A DNA stretch of 18,507 bases, from the NCBI GenBank assembly GCA_937982505.1, contig CALJLV010000047.1, positions 1 through 18,507 on the forward strand, written 5' to 3'. The notes below the pieces were generated by a model. That model did not search any database and was not told the DNA's origin. It saw only the letters and a list, made by a program, of their open reading frames with translations. The DNA comes from an uncultured Desulfobacteraceae bacterium (GTDB taxonomy: Bacteria > Desulfobacterota > Desulfobacteria > Desulfobacterales > UBA2174). A program made the translations under genes and the position numbers. This document shows positions 7,538-14,992 of this stretch, piece after piece (the stretch's first letter is position 1; each line of letters starts with the position of its first letter).

Positions 7538-7789
7538 ATGGAAGGCAAACACGACCATCACCACACCCACGGCCACGAACACGCCCACCAGCACCGGCAT
7601 GTCCACCGCCACGGCGAAACGGTCCACGAACACGAGCACGAGCACATCCATTCCCACGACCACGGCCATCCCCATGACCACAAGGGGGCGGCCCATGTCC
7701 GCGATCACGATCACGACGAGGACGAGCACGGCCCCCACGACCATGCGCACCCGGGGCACGAGAAGGCGCCGCACGAGCATTCGCATTGA
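7538..7789 (+). CDS. Small histidine-rich, probable metal-binding protein
   Basis: 83 residues, about 33 of them His, most in alternating H-x-H runs, with Asp/Glu making up most of the rest. There is one Met (the initiator) and no Cys. No signal peptide or membrane segment is seen, so it should be a cytoplasmic, unstructured metal buffer, comparable in composition to Hpn of Helicobacter or the His tails of nickel chaperones such as HypB/SlyD; it is not clearly homologous to any of them. GGAGGG lies 6 bases before the ATG and a plausible promoter lies upstream, which supports a real gene even though low-complexity frames are often artefacts. It is isolated from the CDF/transport operon 2 kb away. 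Ni, Co or Zn storage is inference. Confidence 0.7.
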   Translation: MEGKHDHHHTHGHEHAHQHRHVHRHGETVHEHEHEHIHSHDHGHPHDHKGAAHVRDHDHDEDEHGPHDHAHPGHEKAPHEHSH

Positions 7790-7895
7790 GCGGGACGCGG
7801 GCCGAAAGATAATCGCCGGTTACGACCGAGAAGGGGAGAAATTCACCTGCATGTGTACTGGCGCATCCAGCAGTATCTGGGCTGCCTGGGGGAGT

Positions 7896-8165
7896 TTATC
7901 TGCTTTCACGATCCGTTATCAGTCTTTCCACCAAACTCTGAACCAGATGGGGCAGCGGTTCTTTGACCGCGCCCACGAGAATGATGTTTTCCCGCGTCAG
8001 GGGCAAAAGCAGTTTGGCGGCCGCGCTGGAGGTGACGGCTTCGGCCATCTGTGGCGTCACCTCGCCGAGCATGGCATTGGCCCACGAAACGGCGAAGAGG
8101 ATATCGTTTCGGCGGTTCGCCAGGTGGAACTCACCAGCAGGCCGGAAGTGGCGTGATCGCGTGCC
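7896..8165 (-). pseudogene. Decayed DUF3842 family gene (C-terminal part)
   Basis: The minus strand reads DILFAVSWANAMLGEVTPQM, then AEAVTSSAAAKLLLPLTREN, then IILVGAVKEPLPHLVQSLVE, ending in TAA at 7896-7898. This matches the C-terminal half of DUF3842 proteins (…PNAMLGEITPAMAEA… and …KVLIPV…). No start codon lies upstream in this frame before a TAG at 8205-8207, and the preceding conserved block (HATSG) appears in another frame at about 8145-8160, so there is a frameshift near 8100-8115. The N-terminal nucleotide-binding region (IDGQGGGIG) is absent. Too short and broken to work. It sits against the ATPase gene that probably arrived next to it. Confidence 0.7.
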
Positions 8166-8258
8166 TGTTTTGCATGACCGCCCACTGAATGCCGGCGATC
8201 GGTCCTATTCTGGGGAGAAGTGGGCAGTGGAAACAGGCAGGGGCAAATAGGCATAAAA

Positions 8259-8275
8259 TGTAAAACGCATTTACA
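8259..8275. promoter_or_regulatory. Inverted repeat TGTAAA-N5-TTTACA, possible operator
   Basis: Perfect 6-bp arms in an AT-rich patch 30 bases upstream of the ATPase start, where a promoter is expected. Its form suits a small dimeric regulator. No matching regulator is nearby. Confidence 0.4.
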
Positions 8276-8305
8276 AATTATGGGATTTTTGGCAGTCTTG
8301 CCACC

Positions 8306-9484
8306 ATGATCCCACGCACCCTGGAGAGGAAACTGCTCGAACTCGCCGGCTATTACCCGGTCGTTGTCGTCACCGGGCCGCGCCAGTCGGGTAAGACGAC
8401 CCTTTGCCGGAAGCTGTTCGTAGACAAGGCGTACGTCTCCATGGAAGCGTTGGACGTGCGCGAATTCGCACGCAACGACCCCCGCGCGTTCTTGTCCGAG
8501 TACAGTAACGGGGCGGTTCTCGACGAAATCCAGCATGTCCCGGAGCTGCTCAGTTACCTGCAGTCCGATGTCGACGCGCGACCGGACCCGGGCCGGTTCA
8601 TCCTGACCGGCTCCCAGCACTTCGGCCTGTCCCAGTCCATCAGCCAATCCCTTGCCGGCCGATGCGGCATCTTGGTGCTGCTGCCTCCCAGCCTGGAGGA
8701 GCTGGCGCATTTTCCTGAAGCCCCCGACGACCTGTTCAGCGTTCTGTGGCAAGGGGCCTACCCGAGGATCTACGATCGCCGCATACCGGCCCACCTGTGG
8801 TTGGCCGATTACGTTGTCACCTACCTGGAACGCGATGTGCGTCAGGTTCTCAATGTCGGAGACCTTCAGGCGTTTTCCGCATTCCTGAAGCTCTGCGCCG
8901 GGCGCACGGCCCAGGAAATCAACCTGTCCGCCATCGGCGGTGATGCCGGCGTGTCCCATAACACGGTCCGCGCCTGGCTTTCCGTTCTGGAAACCAGCTA
9001 CATCGTGCACCGCCTGCCGGCCTGGCATGTCAACATCCGCAAGCAGATCGTGAAGGCGCCCAAGCTGCACTTTCTGGACAGCGGCCTGGTCTGCTACCTG
9101 CTCGGCATCCAGGAACCCGCCCAACTCCGTCTGCACCCCCTGCGCGGCGCGATCTTCGAAACCTGGGTGGTTTCCGAGGTGTTCAAATCTCTCGCCCACT
9201 CAGGAATAAAGCCCCGGGTGTTTCACTACCGGGAAACCCGCGGGCTGGAAATCGACCTGCTGATGGAAAAGGGAACGGCCCTGGAAGCCATCGAAATCAA
9301 GTCCGGCTCCACCTTGGCCACCGATTCTTTCAAGAGCCTCGACCGGTTTAGGGAGCGGCTGGCAGGAGCGGCCGCCGGTCCGACGATTCATCCCCACCTG
9401 GTATATGGAGGTGCCGAGAGCCAGCGTCGGTCGAACGCCCATGTCTGGACTTGGCGCGACCTCCCCGAGCTGATTTCGGTGTGA
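8306..9484 (+). CDS. AAA_14/DUF4143 family ATPase
   Basis: 392 residues, full length for the family. Walker A GPRQSGKTT is at residues 24-32, Walker B AVLDEIQ at about 70-76 and sensor-type LTGSQ at 100-104. A winged-helix-like middle follows (EINLSAIGGDAGVSHNTVRAW, read in pieces). The C-terminal DUF4143 domain carries HYRETRGLEIDLLM and AIEIKSG, which fits a PD-(D/E)xK nuclease-like core (Asp in EIDLL, E-x-K in EIK). These genes are widespread in bacteria and archaea, are often found in variable regions and have no settled function. The ATG has no Shine-Dalgarno; a small GGCA/TGCC hairpin (8291-8302) sits where one would be. Flanked by gene remnants on both sides, consistent with transfer. 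Confidence 0.9.
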   Translation: MIPRTLERKLLELAGYYPVVVVTGPRQSGKTTLCRKLFVDKAYVSMEALDVREFARNDPRAFLSEYSNGAVLDEIQHVPELLSYLQSDVDARPDPGRFILTGSQHFGLSQSISQSLAGRCGILVLLPPSLEELAHFPEAPDDLFSVLWQGAYPRIYDRRIPAHLWLADYVVTYLERDVRQVLNVGDLQAFSAFLKLCAGRTAQEINLSAIGGDAGVSHNTVRAWLSVLETSYIVHRLPAWHVNIRKQIVKAPKLHFLDSGLVCYLLGIQEPAQLRLHPLRGAIFETWVVSEVFKSLAHSGIKPRVFHYRETRGLEIDLLMEKGTALEAIEIKSGSTLATDSFKSLDRFRERLAGAAAGPTIHPHLVYGGAESQRRSNAHVWTWRDLPELISV

Positions 9485-9685
9485 ACGGAGACCGGTTGGT
9501 GGCTTTGAACTTGCTGGGCTTCCGGGAGTATTTGATGGACTTAGCCACCCGGCCCGGCGCGGTGGCGGTAGGACGCCACCTCGAAAAGGTTGTGGATTGG
9601 GGTACGAGAGGGATTCCGGTCGGCGATGGCCCGAATCGGCGCGAACGGGCGGGCATCGATTTCTGTCCAGTCAAAGAGTGATTGA
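9485..9685. other. Unrecognised spacer, possibly a gene remnant
   Basis: On the plus strand a frame that began inside the ATPase gene continues to 9681 (VALNLLGFREYLMDLATR is its most protein-like part). On the minus strand SLFDWTEIDARPFAPIRAIA also looks coding-like but stops after about 50 codons. I recognise neither and neither has a ribosome site. Confidence 0.3.
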
Positions 9686-9826
9686 AACAAATACAACGAG
9701 GCGGTGGCCGAAGAAATCTGCCGTGCGGTGCAGGCCGCTTACGACCCGCTCTTTCAGGAGCTGCAACGGCGGCTCGAAGCGATTCCGAAAGAGGACGGCG
9801 ACAGCGACCGGGGAAACGAGGCCTGA
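9686..9826 (+). pseudogene. C-terminal fragment of HEPN (HI0074-type) nucleotidyltransferase-partner protein
   Basis: The frame opens after a TGA at 9683-9685 and reads NKYNEAVAEEICRAVQAAYD, then PLFQELQRRLEAI, then an acidic tail to TGA at 9824-9826. Y-N/D-E-x-x-A-E-E-I followed by a helix ending in PLF is the C-terminus of HEPN proteins that pair with MNT nucleotidyltransferases. Only about 46 of the usual 130-140 residues remain; the helical bundle with the R-x4-6-H motif is missing. It ends one base before the MNT frame, the usual HEPN-MNT order, so the pair was once a toxin-antitoxin or related module. Confidence 0.65.
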
Positions 9827-9827
9827 C

Positions 9828-10130
9828 GTGGCATTCAGCCTGTCGGAAAAGACCGTCGAGCGGGTTTGCCAAGTTCTGGAACGCGATCCCCAGGTCACGA
9901 CCGCCGTGCTCTGCGGATCGCGGGCCAAGGGCAACGCCCGTCCCGGATCGGGCATCGACCTTACCCTCCATGGCGGGGGCCTCTGTCAAGGATTATTCCA
10001 GCAGAGCGCCGAGACCTTCCGCGTTTCCGTGGACAGCGCGGGAAACCAGGCCGAACGCTACCCCAACGAGATTGCCGTCTCGGCCGGCCCTTCACCCTGT
10101 GGCCAAAAGCTGGATTTTGCCGCTGGATAG
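9828..10130 (+). pseudogene. Damaged MNT-type nucleotidyltransferase (antitoxin-like)
   Basis: 100 residues from GTG at 9828. The first half is a clear minimal nucleotidyltransferase: AVLCGSRAKGNARPGSGIDL, with the G-S-R-A-x-G motif at 30-35. The normal S-D-I-D-L is S-G-I-D-L, so the first metal-binding Asp (position 42) is replaced by Gly. After residue 60 the sequence no longer resembles the family, and the third acidic strand is absent. The frame runs 39 bases into the 3' end of the opposing pstB gene. Most likely inactive and truncated; a deliberately inactive variant cannot be excluded. Confidence 0.65.
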
Positions 10131-10802
10131 CGGCAAGACACAATCGGCCACCCGCCGCACCTGGTCCTGGTAATGGGAGACCATCACCAGGGTGCAGCGC
10201 TCCCTCAGGGCAAGCAGCAGGGATTCGATCACCTCGCTCGCCTGGCTGTCCAGCGAAGAGGTCGGTTCGTCCAGGAGCAGGATCTCCGGCTCCAGGATCA
10301 GCGCCCGGGCGATGCACAGGCGCTGCTGCTGACCGCCGGAAAGGGTGCGCGCATCGTGGTGGAGCCGGTCGCGCACCTCGTTCCACAAAAAGGCGCGTTC
10401 CAGGGCCCGAGTCACCCTGTCGTTTACGTCGGGCCGCCGGTGCTGGCCGGTGAGCTTGAGGGCGAAGGCCACGTTCTTGAAAATGCTCATGGGCAGCGGG
10501 TTGGGGGCCTGGAAGACCATCCCCACCTGGCGCCGCAGCCAGTGCAGGGGGACGCCAGGCGCCAGAATGTCCTGCCAGCGGTCTTCAAAGCGCATCAGGA
10601 TGCGGCCGCTTACCCGGGCGTCGGCAACGGCGTCGCAGAGCCGGTTGAGGCAGGTGAGCAGGGTCGACTTGCCCTGGCCCGAGGGGCCGACGATGGCGGT
10701 GATGGCATTGGACGGGATCTCGGCGCAGACGTCGTCCAGCACCTGGCGGCGGCCGTAGTGGAAAAAGAGGTGCTCGATGCGGATTTTCGCGGCGCGGTCC
10801 AT
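10092..10802 (-). CDS. pstB: Phosphate ABC transporter ATP-binding protein
   Basis: 236 residues. Energises phosphate import through PstCA. Walker A GPSGQGKST is at 39-47, the Q-loop segment FQAPNPLPMSIFKNVAF is very typical of PstB, the signature is LSGGQQQRLCIARAL, Walker B ILLLDEPTSSLDSQ and the H-loop VSHYQDQVRRVAD. The C-terminus ends soon after PLSSGKIQ, whereas common PstB proteins continue with a GELVEFG…FG tail of about 15-20 residues, so it is slightly short. The start at 10802 follows pstA by 11 bases; the long upstream frame is antisense-like. Last gene of pstSCAB; no phoU follows. Its 3' end is overlapped by the convergent MNT remnant. Confidence 0.9.
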   Translation of the reverse strand: MDRAAKIRIEHLFFHYGRRQVLDDVCAEIPSNAITAIVGPSGQGKSTLLTCLNRLCDAVADARVSGRILMRFEDRWQDILAPGVPLHWLRRQVGMVFQAPNPLPMSIFKNVAFALKLTGQHRRPDVNDRVTRALERAFLWNEVRDRLHHDARTLSGGQQQRLCIARALILEPEILLLDEPTSSLDSQASEVIESLLLALRERCTLVMVSHYQDQVRRVADCVLPLSSGKIQLLATG

Positions 10803-10813
10803 GGCGGGCTGTC

Positions 10814-11698
10814 TCACAGGCGCTGGTGGGATCGGGCGCCGAGGCGCTGTCTGATCAGGGCCGCGGCGGCAAAGAGCATGGCGCAGATCGCCAGCAGGAT
10901 CAAGGCCGCGGCGTACCCGGTGGCCAGTTCGGCCGGGTCGCGGTACTGCGAAGAGATGTAGTAGATGTAAAACGGCAGGGCCTCGTAGGCCGAAAAGAGC
11001 GAGCGCGGCAAACCGGCGCTGGCCACCACCCCGGTGAGCATGATCACGGCCGTATCCTCGGCGCAGCGGCCGATGGCCAGGATCACGCCGCTCAGGATCC
11101 CCGGCAGGGCGCGCGGCAGCAGGACGAAACGAATGTTCTGCAGGCGGGTGGCGCCCAGGGCCGGCGCAGTGAGCCGCACGGCTTCCGGCAGGGCCTCCAG
11201 GGCGTTCTGGGTGGTGCGGATCAGATAGGGAAGCACCAGAAAGGCCAGCGAAAGGGCGGAAATCAGCAGGCAGGGGTAGATCCGTCCGCCGAAGTGGCGG
11301 TGCAGGAAAACGGCCACGCTGAATCCGAACAGGCCCACCACGATGGACGGCACCCCGGCCAGGATGTCGAAAAAAAGGCCCAGGGCCTGCTGGATGCGTC
11401 CCCGGCCGTACTCGGCCATGTAGATGCCGGCGGCCAGCCCCAGGGGGACGGCCAGGCTGATGGCCAGCACCACCAGAGAGACGGTGCCGACGATGGCCGG
11501 CAATAGCCCACCGAATACCGGCCGGCGCAGCAGCAGGGCCTCCAGGGGGGGCGTGTCGCCGAAGACCAGCTCGAGGCTGAAGCTGCCGGCCCCCTTGAAC
11601 GCCAGAAAGCCGATCACCGTCGCCACCAGGGAGAGCAGCAGGAGAGTACTGCCCCAGCTCGCCAGGCGGACCACCGCATCCAGGGGGGGCTGCTTCAT
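10814..11698 (-). CDS. pstA: Phosphate ABC transporter permease PstA
   Basis: 294 residues with six hydrophobic segments, one half of the phosphate channel. The permease domain starts at VGTVSLVVLAISLAVPLG. GIYMAEYGRG and the AGVPSIVVGLFGF stretch are typical of PstA, and the ATPase-contact loop reads EAVRLTAPALGATRLQNI, then LPRALPGILSGVILAIGR. The usual G-R-A-x-G-E-T-A that follows is G-R-C-A-E-D-T-A here. The ATG at 11696-11698 overlaps the pstC stop (ATGA), so translation is coupled. Confidence 0.92.
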   Translation of the reverse strand: MKQPPLDAVVRLASWGSTLLLLSLVATVIGFLAFKGAGSFSLELVFGDTPPLEALLLRRPVFGGLLPAIVGTVSLVVLAISLAVPLGLAAGIYMAEYGRGRIQQALGLFFDILAGVPSIVVGLFGFSVAVFLHRHFGGRIYPCLLISALSLAFLVLPYLIRTTQNALEALPEAVRLTAPALGATRLQNIRFVLLPRALPGILSGVILAIGRCAEDTAVIMLTGVVASAGLPRSLFSAYEALPFYIYYISSQYRDPAELATGYAAALILLAICAMLFAAAALIRQRLGARSHQRL

Positions 11699-12549
11699 CG
11701 CGCCGGTCCTTCCTTGCCCGCCAGGCGCCGCACGGCCAGGGTGGCCGCGGCGGTGAAGGCGTAGAGCAGGATGCCGCAGGCAAAGAGGGTCTTGAACTCC
11801 AGGCTGTCGAAGTCCGAGGCGATGACCAGGGCGATGTGGGCCGTGAGGGTGCGAGCCGAGTCGAGCACGCCGCCGGGGACCTGGGCCGCGTTGCCGGCCA
11901 GCATCAGGGCGAGGAGGGTGTCGCCCACGGCGCGGCCGGCGGCCAGGACCAGACCGGTGACGATACCGCGCCAGGCACCGGGAATCAGCACGTAGATCAA
12001 TACCTGGGCCGGGGTGGCCCCCAGGGCCTCGGCGGCGATGCGGTCGCTGCGGGGCACCCGCGCCAGGGCGTCGGAGAAGAACAGGATCATGGTGGGCGCC
12101 ACCAGGATCCCCAGAACGAGGCCCGCCGTGAGCACGCACAGCCCCGAGCCCCGGGCAAAGGTTTCCCGCACCAGGGGAACGAGCAGAAAGACCCCCACGA
12201 AACCGTAGACCACCGTCGGGATGCCGGTCATGAAGGCCACGGCCGACTTGACCAGCCGGGCGATGCGCCCCGGGGCCACCACGGCGATCAGGCTCGAGAC
12301 CCCGAGACTCAACGGGAAGGCCACGGCCAGCGCCAGGGCGGCGATGGCCAGGGTGCCCACGATCATCGGCCAGATGCCGAAGAGCTGGCGGCCGGGAAGC
12401 CACGGCGCGGTGAGGATCCGAAAAACAAGGCCCCCCTGGAACAACGGGAGGCCGAGGATCACCATGAAGGCCAGGAGCAGCACCGTCACCGAGGCGCTCA
12501 GCACCGCCGCCAGCAAAAAGGCCTTTTGCGCGAGGCGCTCGCCGTCCAT
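11695..12549 (-). CDS. pstC: Phosphate ABC transporter permease PstC
   Basis: 284 residues, six membrane segments, partner of PstA. Typical PstC features are FGIWPMIVGTLAIAALALAV, MTGIPTVVYGFVG, and the coupling loop AAEALGATPAQVLIYVLIPG followed by GRAVGDT. It is somewhat shorter than the usual 300-320 residues. The ATG at 12549 lies three bases beyond the pstS stop (12553-12555) in the same operon. Confidence 0.92.
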   Translation of the reverse strand: MDGERLAQKAFLLAAVLSASVTVLLLAFMVILGLPLFQGGLVFRILTAPWLPGRQLFGIWPMIVGTLAIAALALAVAFPLSLGVSSLIAVVAPGRIARLVKSAVAFMTGIPTVVYGFVGVFLLVPLVRETFARGSGLCVLTAGLVLGILVAPTMILFFSDALARVPRSDRIAAEALGATPAQVLIYVLIPGAWRGIVTGLVLAAGRAVGDTLLALMLAGNAAQVPGGVLDSARTLTAHIALVIASDFDSLEFKTLFACGILLYAFTAAATLAVRRLAGKEGPAR

Positions 12550-12552
12550 CGA

Positions 12553-13386
12553 TCAGTCGACCGGGATGAACCCTTTGTCCGCGATGATCTCATGGCCGGC
12601 GGGCGAAAAGAGGTAGTCGATGAACCACCTGGCCAACCCCTGGGGCTCGCCCTTGGTGAGGCTGAACAGGCCGCGGCTGACCGGGTAGGCGCCGCTTTTG
12701 ACCGTTTCGATGGTGGGCACCACCCCGTCCAGGGCCACCGGCGCCACGGTGGCGTCGATGTGGCCCACCGACACGTAGCCGATGGCGTAGGGATCGTTGG
12801 CCACGGCCGTCTTCATGGCCCCGTTGGAGGGCACCACATTGGCTCGCGCGTGGATCTCGCCTTTGTCCAGGGCCTTGCTCCAGAACACGTCGCGGGTCCC
12901 GCTGGCCTCGTCGCGGGTGTAGAGGTTGATCGCCTTGTCCGGACCGCCCAGGGCCTTCCAGTTGTCGATGGTGCCGGCATAGATCTGCTTGAGCCGGTCC
13001 TTGCCCAGGGATTGGACCGGGTTGTCCGGATGGACCACGATGCCGACCCCGTCCAGGGCCCAGCGGAAGACCTTCAGCCCGTACTTGGACACCTCCTCGT
13101 CGGTGGGTTTGCGGCCCGAATTGCCGATGTCCACCAGCCCCTCTCCGGCCTGCTTGATGCCAACGCCCGAACCGCCCCCGGCGATGCTGATCTGAACGTC
13201 CGGGTTGGCCGTGCGGATCCGCTTGGCCGCCTCTTCCATCACCGGAATATGAGCCGTGCCGCCGGAGATCCGGACTTCTCCCTTTTGCCCCTTGAACGCC
13301 GCCAGCGAATCGGCCGAGGCCGGAAGCGCCGCCAAGCCCACCATGATGACCACCGCCGCTGCCTTGAACCACAATCCCGTTTTCAT
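12553..13386 (-). CDS. pstS: Periplasmic phosphate-binding protein PstS
   Basis: 277 residues. A Sec signal peptide (about 1-25, LPASA-DS) precedes a PBP-like domain. Phosphate-contacting motifs are visible: ISGGTAHIP at about 40-48 (a T/S-rich loop), GGGSGVGIKQ at 70-79, DIGNSGRKPTDEE at about 86-98 and DEASGTRDVF near 155. The start at 13386 has AAGGAG 8 bases upstream; the longer frame to 13473 would destroy the signal peptide. First gene of the pst operon. I see no convincing Pho box upstream. Confidence 0.93.
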   Translation of the reverse strand: MKTGLWFKAAAVVIMVGLAALPASADSLAAFKGQKGEVRISGGTAHIPVMEEAAKRIRTANPDVQISIAGGGSGVGIKQAGEGLVDIGNSGRKPTDEEVSKYGLKVFRWALDGVGIVVHPDNPVQSLGKDRLKQIYAGTIDNWKALGGPDKAINLYTRDEASGTRDVFWSKALDKGEIHARANVVPSNGAMKTAVANDPYAIGYVSVGHIDATVAPVALDGVVPTIETVKSGAYPVSRGLFSLTKGEPQGLARWFIDYLFSPAGHEIIADKGFIPVD

Positions 13387-13486
13387 CGCGACGTCTCCTT
13401 GTGTATCGATCGGGTTGATAATGCGGCGTTTTTTACCACAGCGGCGGCGGACGAATCCAATCGGTAAATACAATCAGTAGCCTGTC

Positions 13487-13498
13487 TTTCGATCGAAA
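13487..13498. promoter_or_regulatory. Palindrome TTTCGATCGAAA upstream of pstS
   Basis: A perfect 12-bp palindrome about 100 bases upstream of the pstS start, followed by a partial echo (TCTTCGATA). It could be an operator for pst. It does not resemble the CTGTCAT direct repeat of PhoB. Confidence 0.3.
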
Positions 13499-13506
13499 TC
13501 TTCGAT

Positions 13507-13749
13507 ATGCGGATCATGGGGACCTATCACAATCGGTTGGGCGAAAACGGGTGTGAATCAAGTCTGAGCGCCGTTGCCAGCAATCAAGACATCAGCCCTC
13601 AAGAGGTCCTGGAGGAATTGCAGGCGGGCGAATCCATTGGTCACTTGCAGATCACTCCGGAATGGTTGGGAATCAAATCCCTGTCTTCTCCCATGGCGCC
13701 AATGGCGAGGGCAGCTCTCGATCCAGCGACCAAAAGGATCAAACGGTGA
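13507..13749 (+). CDS. Doubtful hypothetical ORF in the pst-cysteine desulfurase gap
   Basis: 80 codons with no ribosome site. The centre (DISPQEVLEELQAGESIGHL) is amphipathic and reads like real protein, and codon choice there is not unlike coding DNA, but I recognise no family. It may be a remnant. The rest of the roughly 420-base gap (13387-13805) holds only the palindrome noted separately. Confidence 0.25.
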   Translation: MRIMGTYHNRLGENGCESSLSAVASNQDISPQEVLEELQAGESIGHLQITPEWLGIKSLSSPMAPMARAALDPATKRIKR

Positions 13750-13805
13750 GCAGATGGTGGGACAGGTTGATGTGGCAGACCCTACCGAAGCGATGCTGCA
13801 TCCCA

Positions 13806-14954
13806 TCAGGCACCGGCGAGGCGCTGTACCGCCGCGCAGACCACCTCGGCCGCCCGGTCGATCTCGGCCTCCGTGGTCGGTCGCCCCAGGCTGAAGCGCA
13901 CCGTTCCCTTGGCCCAGGCCGGGTCCAGCCCCATGGCGACAAGGACATGGGAGATCGTCACGGTATCGGCATGGCAGGCGGCCCCGGCCGAGGCGGCCAC
14001 CTCCAGGCCGATTTCCTCCAGGATCCGGTTGGCCTCCAGGTTCTTGAACGAGACGCTGAGGGTGTTGGGCAGCCCCTCGCCGGGATGCCCGTTGACCTGA
14101 ACGTCCACCCGGCAGGCGCTGATCTTCTCCCAAAGCCGGTCCCGCAGGCGGCGCATCCGCTCGGAGGCTTCGGGCAGCACCCCGGCGGCCACGGCGCAGG
14201 CCTCGCCCAGGCCCACGATCCAGGCGACGTTCTCCGTGCCGGCCCGGCGCCCGTTCTCCTGGCCGGCGCCGTGGCAAAAGCGGGCGATGGGAGTGTTTTC
14301 ACGGATGTACAGTGCCCCGATGCCCTTGGGGGCGTAGAGCTTGTGGCCGGCCACCGAGAGCAGATCGACCCCCAGATCGTCGACATTGACCGGGATTTTG
14401 CAGATGCTCTGGGCCGCGTCGGTATGCACCAGGATCCCTTTCCGAAGCGCCAGGGCGGCGATCTCGGCCACCGGCTGCACCGTGCCGACCTCGTTGTTGG
14501 CGTGCATCACGCTCGCCAGGATCGTGTCCGGCCGGAAGGCGGCGGCCACCCGGGCCGCATCGACCCGGCCGCGGCCGTCCACGGGCACGACGGTGAGGGA
14601 GAATCCCTGGCGTTCAAGATCCCGGCACACCTCGAGGACCGCCGGGTGCTCCACGGCCGTGGTGACGATATGCCGGCCGCGGTCCCGCAGGGCCCGGGCC
14701 ACGCCGCCGATGGCGTGGTTGTTGGATTCGGTGCCGCCGCTGGTGAAGACGATCTCGGCGGGCCGGCAGCCGAGCAGGTCGGCCACCTGTCTGCGGGCCC
14801 GGGCCACGGCCTGTTTGGGGGCGATTCCGTACCAGTGGCTGCTGGACGGGTTGCCGAACTCGGTCTCGATGAAAGGTCTCATGGCGGCGATCACCGCCGG
14901 ATCGTGGGGGGTGGTGCCGTTGTAGTCCAGATAGATGGGAAGAGGCGATGGCAT
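13806..14954 (-). CDS. Cysteine desulfurase, NifS/IscS-like (class V aminotransferase fold)
   Basis: 382 residues from the ATG at 14954. A PLP enzyme that takes sulfur (or selenium) from cysteine as an enzyme-bound persulfide. Visible from this start: IYLDYNGTTPHDP at the N-terminus, GGTESNNHAI, the ring-stacking His in EHPA (about 103), HTDAAQS (Asp about 179), the PLP Lys in SVAGHKLYAPKG (about 205), GRRAGTEN, and the active-site Cys in SAGAACHAD (about 327). The final RFSLGRPTTEAEID is typical. An in-frame ATG at 14996 overlaps the upstream stop but has no ribosome site, whereas AAGGA precedes 14954. No iscU lies nearby; its partners here are TusA and DUF3343, pointing to sulfur/selenium transfer more than general Fe-S assembly. 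Confidence 0.9.
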   Translation of the reverse strand: MPSPLPIYLDYNGTTPHDPAVIAAMRPFIETEFGNPSSSHWYGIAPKQAVARARRQVADLLGCRPAEIVFTSGGTESNNHAIGGVARALRDRGRHIVTTAVEHPAVLEVCRDLERQGFSLTVVPVDGRGRVDAARVAAAFRPDTILASVMHANNEVGTVQPVAEIAALALRKGILVHTDAAQSICKIPVNVDDLGVDLLSVAGHKLYAPKGIGALYIRENTPIARFCHGAGQENGRRAGTENVAWIVGLGEACAVAAGVLPEASERMRRLRDRLWEKISACRVDVQVNGHPGEGLPNTLSVSFKNLEANRILEEIGLEVAASAGAACHADTVTISHVLVAMGLDPAWAKGTVRFSLGRPTTEAEIDRAAEVVCAAVQRLAGA

Positions 14955-14992
14955 GGGTGTCAGTTCCTTGTGATGGGTTCGTCGCAACCGGA

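Noticed and set aside
7499..7786. Hydrophobic minus-strand frame opposite the His-rich gene
   Set aside because: Val/Met-rich repeats are simply the complement of CAC/CAT codons; no ribosome site and no promoter on that strand.
8057..9199. Long minus-strand open frame of 380 codons
   Set aside because: It is antisense to the clearly recognisable AAA_14/DUF4143 gene and has no family features. Long antisense frames are common in GC-rich DNA.
10814..12403. 529-codon minus-strand frame merging pstC-antisense-like text with PstA
   Set aside because: Only the part from 11698 is PstA; the upstream part is an out-of-frame reading of pstC.
13387..13500. Pho box upstream of pstS
   Set aside because: Only one CTGTC-like half site is seen; the second half of the direct repeat is absent.
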